Source: JAJDTR01 sp965220415 (GTDB lineage: Bacteria; Poribacteria; WGA-4E; JAJDTR01). From it: a DNA stretch of 64,000 nucleotides. The stretch is from contig OZ244829.1 of NCBI GenBank assembly GCA_965220415.1, positions 2,914,001 through 2,978,000 of the forward strand, written 5' to 3'. Of this stretch, positions 6,442 to 15,566 are shown one piece after another. The notes beneath the pieces were generated by a model that was not told the DNA's origin, did no database searches, and saw only the letters and a program-made list of their open reading frames with translations. How positions within the stretch are numbered: position 1 is the first letter of the stretch; each line of letters begins with the position of its first letter. A program made the position numbers and the translations under genes.

Positions 6442-9099
6442 TTAATTCACGACCTCCATCCGCCGCGTCATCGTTACATCCCCCGCCCGCAGTTGATAGG
6501 TATACCCCCCGCTTCCAACGGCTGCACCGCTTTCACTGCGTCCGTCCCAATATGCAGCTTTCTCCCGATCCACATAGTATCCCGCCACCTGACGCCCGAT
6601 CGCCAATCGCCGCACGCGCCTACCCTCTGTGTCGTATATCGTAATCTCTACAGCCGAACTTTGGGCAAGGTGATACGGTATCCACGTCTCATTATTGAAC
6701 GGGTCGGGATAGTTTGGCAACAGCGTTGTCTCCGCCGGCGTCAACACGGCAAGCACTCGACTAAGGAAGCGGCCGCCGCTCTGCAGTGCCGCTTCGGCAT
6801 CGTCTATTCGCGCCGCTTGCGAAACCCAGCTCGCCGTATTCCGGCCGAGCGGCGTCGGAGCAATCAACCGCCCATTTTCAACCGAAGGGTAGGTAGGATT
6901 TGCGTCTTCATCGACCAAGCTGACGTTGAGCAGTTTCACACTGGAAGTTTTCGCGGCGAGAACTTCAAACCTGATTACGGCAAGCGTCCCGTTACCCTGA
7001 GCGTTCCCATTAAGCGCCAATGCGCCGAGCGTCACACGATCCTGCTCGACGACGGGCTGTAGATCGAACACTCGCTGGGTAAGGTAGGTGCCGACCGTGC
7101 TGTCAATATATCGCAGCGCGGTGGGATCAAAAGTCACTGTTACCTGATAGCCTGCTACGCGGTCCCGGGATTTTACCTCGAGCGACAACGAGAGTTCGCG
7201 TCCAGGCGCGGGCAACGTCACCCAAGACGGTGAAATACCAACCGTCGAACTAGCGGCGGACAGCGTGGCATCGTGCCGCCAGACTAGCACGGTGCCATCC
7301 CCGCTCGCGGTGAAAAGCGTCTTGCCATCCGGGCTGAACGCGATGCTATTGATGATGTCGATGTGGCCTTCAGATTTACGTCGATGTTTCCACTCTTTTG
7401 ACTCATGGGTAAGAAAGGTGAGGGGCACGCGGCCAACCGCAAGCGCGTCTCCGGCCGGACTGAACGCCATGCTTCTAACGGACTTCGGATACTTGCCGAG
7501 CATGCGCCGATGTTCGCCGGATTTGACATCCCAGAGATGAACCCGGTTTTGATCGCCGGTCGCAATGCTGCCGCCATCCCGCGTGAACGCGAGGCTGTAC
7601 ACCGCGCACAGACGCTCGTCGAGAATTTGCTTCAGTTTACCCGTTTCAGGGGTCCACAGCCGAACCGTCGCGTCGAAACTCCCGCTGGCAAGCGTATTGC
7701 CGTCCGGGCTGAATACGACACAATGGACTCTATCCGTATGTTCATCGACCGTGCGCAGATGTTCACCCGTCTCGGCATCCCGCAGCACCACTGTGCCGTC
7801 CTGACCCCCAGTGGCGAAAATGCCCCCATCAGGGCTGAACACCACGCTGGTCACTAAATCCTGATGTCCGGCGACTTCCAATCGAAGTTCACCCGTCTCG
7901 GCATCCCACAGCCGCACCCCCGTTCGACCGCCGCAGGCAATTACACCGCCGTCCGGGCTAAATGCAACGATTCCGTCCTCTCGGAAATCATCGTTGAGCG
8001 TGCGCAACAGCCTCCCGGATTCGGCGTTCCACAACTGAATCTCATGGCTACTCGAGGTGGCAAGCACGCTGCCGCTTGGGCTTAGCGCGAGACTCCTGAT
8101 GTGGTGGTAGTGACCGGGGAGCTTACCTATGATTGTCCCGGTGTCGACATCCCACAACTGCACGATTCCGCCGTAAAACGAAACCGCGAGGAGGGTTTTT
8201 CTATCAGGGCTGACCCTTAGGAGATCTATGCCCCTCGGATGTCCGGGAAATGCCCTACTCACTCCTCCGGTTTCGATGTTCCAGAGTCGTATTTCCGAGT
8301 GGGCGCCGCAACTGGCGAGCGCACCACCGTCCGGACTAAACGCAACGGCGTGCACTCGATCTTCGTGCCCGCGAAGAATGTCCAGTTGTTGAGCCGTTTC
8401 GGTGCTCCATAGCCGGACCGAGTGGTCGCTGAATCCGCCCGCAAACGTGACACCGTCCCGGCTAAATGCAAAGCCGGAAACCTCGTCGGCATGCTCGTTG
8501 TGTGTGCGTAGACACCCGCCGGTGTCAACATCCCACACTCGTACCGCATGTTCCGTGTCTCCGCTGACGAGAGACTTACCGCCGGGACGGAATGCCACAC
8601 GGTTAACCTTCGCGGCGTGTCCGGAAAGTTCGTGCAGTTTTTCGCCGGTTCCAGCGTCCCAAATTCGTACAGTGCGATCATGATGGCCGCTGGCAAGCAT
8701 CCGCCCATCCGGACTGAAGGCCAGGCTACTGGAAAATGCGTTACGCCCGGCGAAAATGCCCAGTTTTTCGCCGGTGTTGACATCCCAGAGGTGGATTCCG
8801 TGGCTGTGTCCACCGGCAAGTGTTCGTCCATCCGGACTGAACGCCACACAAGTGACCCAACCCGAGTCCACGCGAAGAAAAGAGATTTCCCGAAGCGTCG
8901 CCGCATCATACAGCCAGGCTCCCAGCAAGCCGCCTGCAACAAGCAGACGTCCATCGGGCGAATACTCTATATTAGTTATCCGCCCCTTGCCGATGCGCAT
9001 CTTCGCGCCGTCCGGCAACCCCCACCGCGCGTACTCCCCAGCAATGCTGTTGAGCGAAATAACAGCCAGAAAGATGCACGACGCAACCGCTATTTTCAT
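6442..9099 (-). CDS. Secreted WD40 protein, 14 repeats, with cohesin-like and C-terminal sorting module
   Basis: An 885-residue exported protein. It begins with a signal peptide (hydrophobic residues 3-20) and the family hallmark EYARWGLPDGAKMRIGKG. About 14 WD40 repeats follow (residues 25-625), each with a FSPDG turn and an LWD-type end, enough for two seven-bladed propellers. Residues 635-765 resemble a cohesin domain (VAGYQVTVTFDPTALRYID, later GTLAVIRFEVLA). The end (about 800-885) has NYPDPFNNETWIPYHLA, YYVDREKAAYWDGR and YQLRAG, a FlgD/T9SS-type A-like module for surface attachment. The start has a Shine-Dalgarno AAGGGTGGTG. It is the most downstream of a long series of paralogues on this strand. 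Binding partners are unknown. Confidence 0.85.
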   Translation of the reverse strand: MKIAVASCIFLAVISLNSIAGEYARWGLPDGAKMRIGKGRITNIEYSPDGRLLVAGGLLGAWLYDAATLREISFLRVDSGWVTCVAFSPDGRTLAGGHSHGIHLWDVNTGEKLGIFAGRNAFSSSLAFSPDGRMLASGHHDRTVRIWDAGTGEKLHELSGHAAKVNRVAFRPGGKSLVSGDTEHAVRVWDVDTGGCLRTHNEHADEVSGFAFSRDGVTFAGGFSDHSVRLWSTETAQQLDILRGHEDRVHAVAFSPDGGALASCGAHSEIRLWNIETGGVSRAFPGHPRGIDLLRVSPDRKTLLAVSFYGGIVQLWDVDTGTIIGKLPGHYHHIRSLALSPSGSVLATSSSHEIQLWNAESGRLLRTLNDDFREDGIVAFSPDGGVIACGGRTGVRLWDAETGELRLEVAGHQDLVTSVVFSPDGGIFATGGQDGTVVLRDAETGEHLRTVDEHTDRVHCVVFSPDGNTLASGSFDATVRLWTPETGKLKQILDERLCAVYSLAFTRDGGSIATGDQNRVHLWDVKSGEHRRMLGKYPKSVRSMAFSPAGDALAVGRVPLTFLTHESKEWKHRRKSEGHIDIINSIAFSPDGKTLFTASGDGTVLVWRHDATLSAASSTVGISPSWVTLPAPGRELSLSLEVKSRDRVAGYQVTVTFDPTALRYIDSTVGTYLTQRVFDLQPVVEQDRVTLGALALNGNAQGNGTLAVIRFEVLAAKTSSVKLLNVSLVDEDANPTYPSVENGRLIAPTPLGRNTASWVSQAARIDDAEAALQSGGRFLSRVLAVLTPAETTLLPNYPDPFNNETWIPYHLAQSSAVEITIYDTEGRRVRRLAIGRQVAGYYVDREKAAYWDGRSESGAAVGSGGYTYQLRAGDVTMTRRMEVVN

Positions 9100-9300
9100 C
9101 TTACACCACCCTTCGTGAGAACTTGCTCAAAAATCAGCAATTTCCCTTTGAGGCCATTTTAGTTCGTAGGTTGGGTCGAGCAACGCGAAAGCCAAAACTG
9201 TAGGAGGGGCATCTTGCCCCGACTCCACCCAATCCGTTGCGACAGAAATCCCGATAAAAATCCGCTAACCACGGGGCGCCTGCCCATTGCTCCTCGTCCC
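9100..9300. repeat. Short intergenic repeat region between two WD40 genes
   Basis: It contains a GTAGGTTGGGTCGAG palindrome near 9163 and a GTAGGAGGGGCATCTTGCCC hairpin near 9201. No gene is seen. Confidence 0.5.
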
Positions 9301-12228
9301 TTACCTCACAACCTCCATCCGCCGGGTCATCGTTACATCCCCCGCCCGCAACTGATAGATATACCCACCGCTACCAACGGCCACACCACTTTCGCCGCGT
9401 CCGTCCCAATGAGCAGCTTTCTCCCGATCCACATAGTATCCCGGCGCCTGACGCCCGATCGCCAATCGCCTCACCCGCCTGCCTCGCGCGTCGTAAATCG
9501 TAATCTCCACCTCTGCCTCGCGAGCCAGGCGATACGGTATCCACGTCTCATTATTGAACGGGTCGGGATAGTTCGGCAACAGGGTTGTTTCCTTCGGCGT
9601 CAACACGGCAAGCGCTCGGTAAAGGAAGCGGCCGCCCCGCCTTAACGCGGAATCGGCGCGGTCCAATCGCGCCGCCTTCGAAAGCCGACTCGCCACATAC
9701 CGGGCGTAAAGAGTTGACAGGGCGGCGAACGGGTCAGGCGGCGCTGCCCCACCGTCCCCAAGCGCAGCAGAAACCTTGGCAACCTCGTGGATAGCCACAT
9801 CCCCGTTTGCATCGCGCCCGAGCGGCGGGGGTAAAACCACAAGCCCATCCTCAAGCCGAGGCCGGGCACGGTTTCCGAACTGATCGACCAAGCTGAAATT
9901 GAGCAGCTTCACGCTGGACGCTTTGACGTCGAGAACTTCAAACCGTAGCGTGGCAAGCGTGCCCTTGCTCCCAGCTTGCCCATCACGCGTCATCGCCCCG
10001 AGCGTCACACGATCGTCGCCAATCACCGGCGGTAGGGCGAACGGCGTTCCGGGAAGGTAATCACCTATTGCGCTATCAACAAAACGCAGCGCTGCGGGGT
10101 CGAATTTCACTGTTGCTTCATACCCTGCCACATTCTTCCCGTGTGATATGGTGAGCGACAGCGAGAGTTGCTCTCCAACGACTGGCGATGTCACCCAAGT
10201 CGGCGTAACACTGACCGTCGAATTCGCTCTTGGCGGCGCGGCGTCGTGTTGCCAGGCATGCGCCATACCATCTCCACACGCGCTGTAAAGCGTCTTGCCA
10301 TCCGGGCTGAACGCGAGATCGTTGATAAGCCCCTTGTGCCCGGTGAATTCACGCCGTTTTTCCCATCCGTTTGCCCCTTGAGTAAAGAGGGTGATGCGAA
10401 AATGCCCGACGGCGAGAATGCCGCCATCCGGACTGAATGCCAAACTTCGTATAGCTCCTATATACCCGCTGGGCTCCTGCTTGCTTCTGCCGGTTTTGAC
10501 ATCCCAGAAACGCACGTTTCCATCTCCGCTCCCGCTGGCGAGTACGTTTCCATCCCGCGTAAACGCAACACTCCACACCGTCCGGGTATGCCCGACGAGA
10601 ATCTGTGTCTGTTCGCCCGATTCAGTGTTCCACAGTCTCACCGTCCGGTCGGAACTCCCGCTTGCGAGCGTTTTGCCGTCCGGACTGAATGCCAAGCAGT
10701 GGACTTTTCCGGTATGTTCCTTGGTGGCGTGCAGTTGTTCACCTGTCTCGGTGTCCCATAACCCCACCGTACCCACTTCGGTTCCCGTAGCGTAGACAGT
10801 TCCGTCCGGGTTGAAGGCAAAGCTTGCTGACCGCACGGGCGCCCTGGCATCCGGCAGTAATTGATCGTCGGCCTCGGTGTCCCGAAACTCCACTGTCCCG
10901 TCGCCGCTTTCCAGGAGGTAGACAGTTCCGTCGGCGCTTTCTTGGAAATAGTAAGTTCCGTCCGAGTTTAACGTAAAGTTTTCTGACCGCCACAGCTTCC
11001 TGACGTTTGTCAAAAGTGAATCTCCCGTTTCGGCGTCCCACAGAAGCACTCCCCCGTAGCTTCCGCAGCCAAGCACACTGCCGTCGGGACTAAACGCAAG
11101 GGTGCCGGCATGGAGGGGATCTTGGCTGAGCGTGTGCAGCAGTTTGCCCGTTCCGGCACTCCACAGCCGAACAGCTTGAGGGCTCGACGTGGCAAGCACG
11201 CTTCCGTTCGGGCTCAGAGCGAGATGCTCAATGTGGTAGGGGTGTCCGAGAATCTTGCCGGTAACAGTGCCGGTGTTGACATCGCACAACTGCACTAAGC
11301 TATCATGATGGGAAGTCGCGAGTGTGTTGCCATCCGGGCTGAATCTCACGTTAGTGATGGTGGCTGGTTCTAGCGGGGGTGTGCGTCGCATCTCCCCGGT
11401 TTTTATGTCCCATAGTCGTATTCTCGAGTCGTTGGCGGCACTGGCAAGCACGCTGCCGTCGGGACTGAAGGTCACGCTGAACACCTGACCGGCATGCTCG
11501 TAGTGTGTGCGCAGCGGTTCCCCCGTTTCAGTATTCCACAGTCGAACCATGTTGTCCCAGCCCCCACTCGCAAGCGTTACGCCGTCCCGGTTGAAAGCCA
11601 GACTGTTGATAAGGTTAGTGTGACCGGTGAGTGTGCGTAGACACTCACCGCTGTTGACATCCCAGAGTCGTATTGTGTGGTCACTGCCCGCGCTAGCAAG
11701 CGTTCTTCCGTTCGGACTGAATACCACGCTGGTGATCCAAGCCGTATGTCCGACAAGTTCATGCAGTTGTTCGCCGGTTCTGGCATCCCACACTCTAACC
11801 GTCTCGTTCACACCCGCACCGGCAATCATACTTCCCGCCGGGTTAAACGCGATGCTCCCGTCGCCGACAGAGAATCTGGCGATTGTCCCCATCGGTTCGC
11901 GGCTGTCGACATTCCACAGATGGATACCGCGGTCATCGAGAGCGGCGAGTGTCTCCCCATCCGGACTGAACGCGACACTTGTTGCCCAACCGGCGTTCAC
12001 GGGCAGAAATGATGTTTCTCGAAGCGTGGACGCATCGTACAGCCAAACCCCAATCGTCGTGGCGACAGCTAGTAGCGATCCGTCAGGGGAATACTCGATG
12101 TCATATATCCTCCCCTTGCCGATGCGCAATTTGGCGCCCTCGGGCAAACCCCACCGCGTGTATTCCGGAGTGTCGCTGTCGAGCAAAAATATAGCCAGAG
12201 CCATAAGGCCCGCGACCGCTATTTTCAT
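9301..12228 (-). CDS. Secreted WD40 protein with cohesin-like, half-dockerin-like and sorting modules
   Basis: A 975-residue paralogue of the 6442-9099 product. It has a signal peptide (residues 3-20), EYTRWGLPEGAKLRIGKG, then about 14 to 15 WD40 repeats. Blades near residues 415-470 are degenerate and contain a short internal duplication (TVYLLESGDGTVEF and neighbours). A cohesin-like domain covers about 665-795 (VAGYEATVKFDPAALRFVD). A single EF-hand-like dockerin half (DANGDVAIHEVAKVSAALG) and the sorting module (NYPDPFNNETWIPYRLA, YYVDREKAAHWDGR) follow. The sorting module is nearly the same as in the downstream neighbour, which suggests recent duplication. The start has AAGGCGGTG upstream. 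Likely exported and surface attached; the ligand is unknown. Confidence 0.85.
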   Translation of the reverse strand: MKIAVAGLMALAIFLLDSDTPEYTRWGLPEGAKLRIGKGRIYDIEYSPDGSLLAVATTIGVWLYDASTLRETSFLPVNAGWATSVAFSPDGETLAALDDRGIHLWNVDSREPMGTIARFSVGDGSIAFNPAGSMIAGAGVNETVRVWDARTGEQLHELVGHTAWITSVVFSPNGRTLASAGSDHTIRLWDVNSGECLRTLTGHTNLINSLAFNRDGVTLASGGWDNMVRLWNTETGEPLRTHYEHAGQVFSVTFSPDGSVLASAANDSRIRLWDIKTGEMRRTPPLEPATITNVRFSPDGNTLATSHHDSLVQLCDVNTGTVTGKILGHPYHIEHLALSPNGSVLATSSPQAVRLWSAGTGKLLHTLSQDPLHAGTLAFSPDGSVLGCGSYGGVLLWDAETGDSLLTNVRKLWRSENFTLNSDGTYYFQESADGTVYLLESGDGTVEFRDTEADDQLLPDARAPVRSASFAFNPDGTVYATGTEVGTVGLWDTETGEQLHATKEHTGKVHCLAFSPDGKTLASGSSDRTVRLWNTESGEQTQILVGHTRTVWSVAFTRDGNVLASGSGDGNVRFWDVKTGRSKQEPSGYIGAIRSLAFSPDGGILAVGHFRITLFTQGANGWEKRREFTGHKGLINDLAFSPDGKTLYSACGDGMAHAWQHDAAPPRANSTVSVTPTWVTSPVVGEQLSLSLTISHGKNVAGYEATVKFDPAALRFVDSAIGDYLPGTPFALPPVIGDDRVTLGAMTRDGQAGSKGTLATLRFEVLDVKASSVKLLNFSLVDQFGNRARPRLEDGLVVLPPPLGRDANGDVAIHEVAKVSAALGDGGAAPPDPFAALSTLYARYVASRLSKAARLDRADSALRRGGRFLYRALAVLTPKETTLLPNYPDPFNNETWIPYRLAREAEVEITIYDARGRRVRRLAIGRQAPGYYVDREKAAHWDGRGESGVAVGSGGYIYQLRAGDVTMTRRMEVVR

Positions 12229-12465
12229 CTAACGCACCGCCTTTTTAAAATCGTGTTCAGATATCGGCAAATGCCGGTTAAGGTTTTTGTCGGGAGAAAC
12301 GATGTTGATTTATTGCAGGAAAATTCGTAGGTTATTCTGCTTTCGCTTGATCTATCCGTTCGGTCGATATCACACCGGAGCGGGGAGCCGCGACCTGGAG
12401 AAGATCTCTATGAGAATTCTATCGCCGTCGTTATTCGCTCAGTTGATCTATTCGTTTGGTTGATC
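12229..12465 (-). repeat. Intergenic region with minus-oriented nested 35-bp elements
   Basis: Read on the minus strand, 12466-12375 starts as a GTAGGA hairpin. It is split by two nested copies of the 35-bp element (heads TCAACCAAACGAATA and TCAACTGAGCGAATA, tail GCGATAGAATTCTC) and resumes as TCTCCAGGTCGCGG. This is one of the few copies opposite to the prevailing orientation. A second partial copy lies at about 12340-12365. Confidence 0.7.
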
Positions 12466-14946
12466 CTACTTCACAATCACCATCCGCCGCACCGCCGAAT
12501 AACCCCCCGCCCGCAACCGGTAAAAATAAACCCCATTCACGACCGGCTCTCCTCTTTCGTTCCTACCATCCCAATACGCCGCCCTACCTCGATCTGCATA
12601 ATATCCCGCCGCCTGATACCCTCGGCCCAATTGCCTCACCAAAGCGCCTTTAGCATCATAAATCGCAATCGCCGCCTCCGTCCCCTGCGCCAGTTGATAC
12701 GGAATCCACGTCTCCGGATTAAACGGATTCGGATAGTTCTGCAACAGTGCCGTCTTCATCGGAACGAACGCTGAGAGCAACTGTTCGAGAAATCGGACAC
12801 CGCGCTGAGTTCTAGGATTGGTCAGGTCTAGCCCCCGCGCCTGTTTAATCCAACCTTCGACATCCGACGCACTAATTCCTAAAGTCGCCAAAGTATCTTG
12901 GGAAGCCATTGTACCAGCATCTCCGATTGCCCCGGCGATTTGTAGGACATCATAGATGTTCACCACACGGTCGCCGTCGATATCGGTATCACTCTCGCCC
13001 GTGTCACCAATGCTTTCGACTACCCTTACCAGATCCGCAAGGTTCACCAGGCGATCTCCGTTGACATCGCCATCAATCAGGTCTATATCGGGAGACGGTG
13101 CAAGTTCCCAGAGCAGCACAGTTCCGTCATAGCTGCAGCTAACCAGAGTCCTGCCATCGGGAAAAAACGCCACGCCAGAGATTCCGGAACGATGACCGGG
13201 CAGGGAGCGCAGCGTCTCACCAGTCTTGGTATCCCAAATTCGCACCTCCCAATCGCTGGTGGCCATCACGACCATTTTACCATCCGGGCTGAACGCGACG
13301 TTCCCGATTTCATGCACATCGTTGTCGAGCGTGTGAATCTCGCTCCAGGCGGCGGTATCCCACAGTTTCGCGCCGTTGCGGCTCATACTGGCGAAGATGG
13401 TACCATCAGGACTAAACCCGACACCTTCAACCGCGTGCACATGTGCGGCAAGGGTGCGCGTGCGTTCCCCGGTGCGGACATCCCAGATGGCGATAGTACC
13501 GTCTTGACTTCCACTGGCGAGGATTCTGCCATTCGGACTGAAAGCTATGCTAATGACCGATTTCACGTGCCAATTGAGCGTGCGAAGCAGGTTGCCTGTT
13601 TTGCTGTCCCACAGATGAATGGCATTGTGCATGTGCCCTCCGCCGCCAGCCAGCGTGCTTCCATCCATGCTGAACGCTACGCTCATGACGTTGTCCTCAT
13701 TACCTGTCAGCGTTCGTAGACGTTGTCCTGTGCCGGCATCCCAAAGTACGACATTCTGATCGGCCCCGCTGGCAAGCGTTCTGCCATCCATGCTGTACGC
13801 GATACCGCTAAAATAGGAGCCGGGAATTGCCAGCGTGCGAAGGTGCTTGCTTGTTCCGGCGTCCCACAGACGAATCTCCATCGAATACACGGCGGCAACC
13901 GTGCTACCGTCCGGACTTACCACAACACGCTTGGGCCAACCTGTATGTCCGGTGAGGGCATGTACCTGTTTGCCCGATTTGACGTTCCAGAGCCGAACCA
14001 ACCCGTCTTTACTTCCTGCTACGAGCGTCTTTCCATTCGGACTGAATGCTACGGCATTGAAGAACCTGTTGTATTCGTCAGAATATGTAAACGTACGCGA
14101 CTCCGCACCAGATTTGGTATCCCACACTCGCACATCGCGAAAGCCGGTCGTGGCAATGAGATCGCCAGCCGGATTGAACGCCATATCCAGTAATACACCA
14201 CTATATGCGGGAATTGAAAGCCGGCGGTCACCCGTTTCGGGATTCCACAGTCGCACCCCGTCACCGCTGCTGCCTGCGGCGAGGAGGCTGCCATCTTTGT
14301 TGAATTCTACGCGCGCGACACCGTCACGGCTCCCGGGGAACGTACGCAGATGTTCCCCCGTCTCAGTATCCCACAATCGTACGGTCTTGTCTGAACTCCC
14401 ACTGACGAGCATGTCGCCAGACGGATTAAACGCTACACTCAAGACAGAATCGGTGTGCCCCGAGAGTGTGCGTATATGTTCCCCCGTCTGGGCGTGCCAT
14501 AGTCTCACACTATCGTCGCTGGCTCCGCTAGCGAGCATCTTGCCATTCGGACTAAACGCCACACTATTGACTATCCCCGTATGCCCACTGAACATTCGCT
14601 GAAGTTCCCCAGTTTTGGCATTCCACAGCCGTACCGACATTGAAGGATAACCCGAATTGCTGGCAAGCATGCTTCCATCCGGGCTGAACGCCGCACAGGA
14701 GGCACCGCCCAAATGACCGGGGAGAAGAGCGACCTCTTGAAGATTGGCAGTATCATACAGCCAAATACCGACGAAACTCGCCACGGCAAGCCTACTGCCG
14801 TCTGGCGAATACTGTATGTCTCCTAGCCGCCCCTTTCCCAGACGCATTTTGGCGCCATCGGGGATCCCCCATCGCGTGTACTCCTGAGCAACGCATCTGA
14901 CCGGCAGCACAGCCAGTACAACGAGCGACACAACCACCACTTTCAT
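12466..14946 (-). CDS. Secreted WD40 protein, 14 repeats, with dockerin and sorting module
   Basis: A protein of about 826 residues. A signal peptide precedes EYTRWGIPDGAKMRLGKG and about 14 WD40 repeats (two propellers) to about residue 640. There is no cohesin-like domain here. A complete dockerin type I pair follows (DGDVNGDRLVNLADLVRVVE and DIDGDRVVNIYDVLQIAGAI), then a helical linker and the sorting module (NYPNPFNPETWIPYQLA, YYADRGRAAYWDGRNERGE, RRMVIVK). The ATG at 14946 is preferred over 14955 because AAAGGAG lies nine bases before it. The dockerin could in principle bind the cohesin-like domains of its paralogues. That is an inference from domain families. Confidence 0.85.
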   Translation of the reverse strand: MKVVVVSLVVLAVLPVRCVAQEYTRWGIPDGAKMRLGKGRLGDIQYSPDGSRLAVASFVGIWLYDTANLQEVALLPGHLGGASCAAFSPDGSMLASNSGYPSMSVRLWNAKTGELQRMFSGHTGIVNSVAFSPNGKMLASGASDDSVRLWHAQTGEHIRTLSGHTDSVLSVAFNPSGDMLVSGSSDKTVRLWDTETGEHLRTFPGSRDGVARVEFNKDGSLLAAGSSGDGVRLWNPETGDRRLSIPAYSGVLLDMAFNPAGDLIATTGFRDVRVWDTKSGAESRTFTYSDEYNRFFNAVAFSPNGKTLVAGSKDGLVRLWNVKSGKQVHALTGHTGWPKRVVVSPDGSTVAAVYSMEIRLWDAGTSKHLRTLAIPGSYFSGIAYSMDGRTLASGADQNVVLWDAGTGQRLRTLTGNEDNVMSVAFSMDGSTLAGGGGHMHNAIHLWDSKTGNLLRTLNWHVKSVISIAFSPNGRILASGSQDGTIAIWDVRTGERTRTLAAHVHAVEGVGFSPDGTIFASMSRNGAKLWDTAAWSEIHTLDNDVHEIGNVAFSPDGKMVVMATSDWEVRIWDTKTGETLRSLPGHRSGISGVAFFPDGRTLVSCSYDGTVLLWELAPSPDIDLIDGDVNGDRLVNLADLVRVVESIGDTGESDTDIDGDRVVNIYDVLQIAGAIGDAGTMASQDTLATLGISASDVEGWIKQARGLDLTNPRTQRGVRFLEQLLSAFVPMKTALLQNYPNPFNPETWIPYQLAQGTEAAIAIYDAKGALVRQLGRGYQAAGYYADRGRAAYWDGRNERGEPVVNGVYFYRLRAGGYSAVRRMVIVK

Positions 14947-14955
14947 CTCAAGCAT

Positions 14956-15566
14956 CTCCTTTCCTAGGCTCGACTCCAGCCAAAAAAAACCGCTCCTGCT
15001 GGATTGCCAAATCCAGCAGCCTCACGTCGAATTCTCCACCGCACACCCGCCTTGGTAGGAGCGATCTCCGTAGCGCGACCATCAAACACACCCATCAGGC
15101 GAATGAATAATGACCGCAATAGAAATCCTGTAGGGTGGGCACTGCCCACCAGCCTTTCCTTTAGGAACGAATAGTGACTGCGATAGAATTCCCATAGAGA
15201 TCCCTTCCGATTCCCGACTCCCACCTGTAGGAGATTAAGCAAGCGGATAGATCAAGCGACTGAATAAGGAGTGCGATAGAGATCCCCGCGCGATAGAGAT
15301 CCTCACCAGGTCGCGATTCAGTCCGTAGGTTGGGTTGAGCGGAAATCCATCAGAAATCGTTCGCAAAACCAAGAAAATTGAAATCTCATGCCGCCCGAAG
15401 AAACCGAAATCTGAGCGAAACCCAACATCCTATCTTCCATCCTTCCTCTCTTCCCCACTGACTACTGTCCGTAGGTTGGATTGAGCGCAGCGAAACCCAA
15501 CTTCGTCTTTTCTGGTCACTGGCCACTGGTCACTGCTTTTCCCCCTTCCGTCCTCAACCCTGCAAT
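14956..15566. repeat. Repeat mosaic between WD40 genes
   Basis: No gene. Contents include a CTGGATTGCCAAATCCAG palindrome near 15000 and a GTAGGAGCGATCTCC hairpin at about 15055. A 35-bp element is at 15095-15129, and an intact GTAGGGTGGGCACTGCCC hairpin at 15131-15155. A GTAGGA hairpin is split by two nested 35-bp elements (outer head near 15235, inner 15252-15286). A 102-bp long-loop GTAGGTTGGG element is at 15325-15426, and its short-loop version is near 15473-15503. 7-bp repeats lie at 15517-15537. Confidence 0.7.
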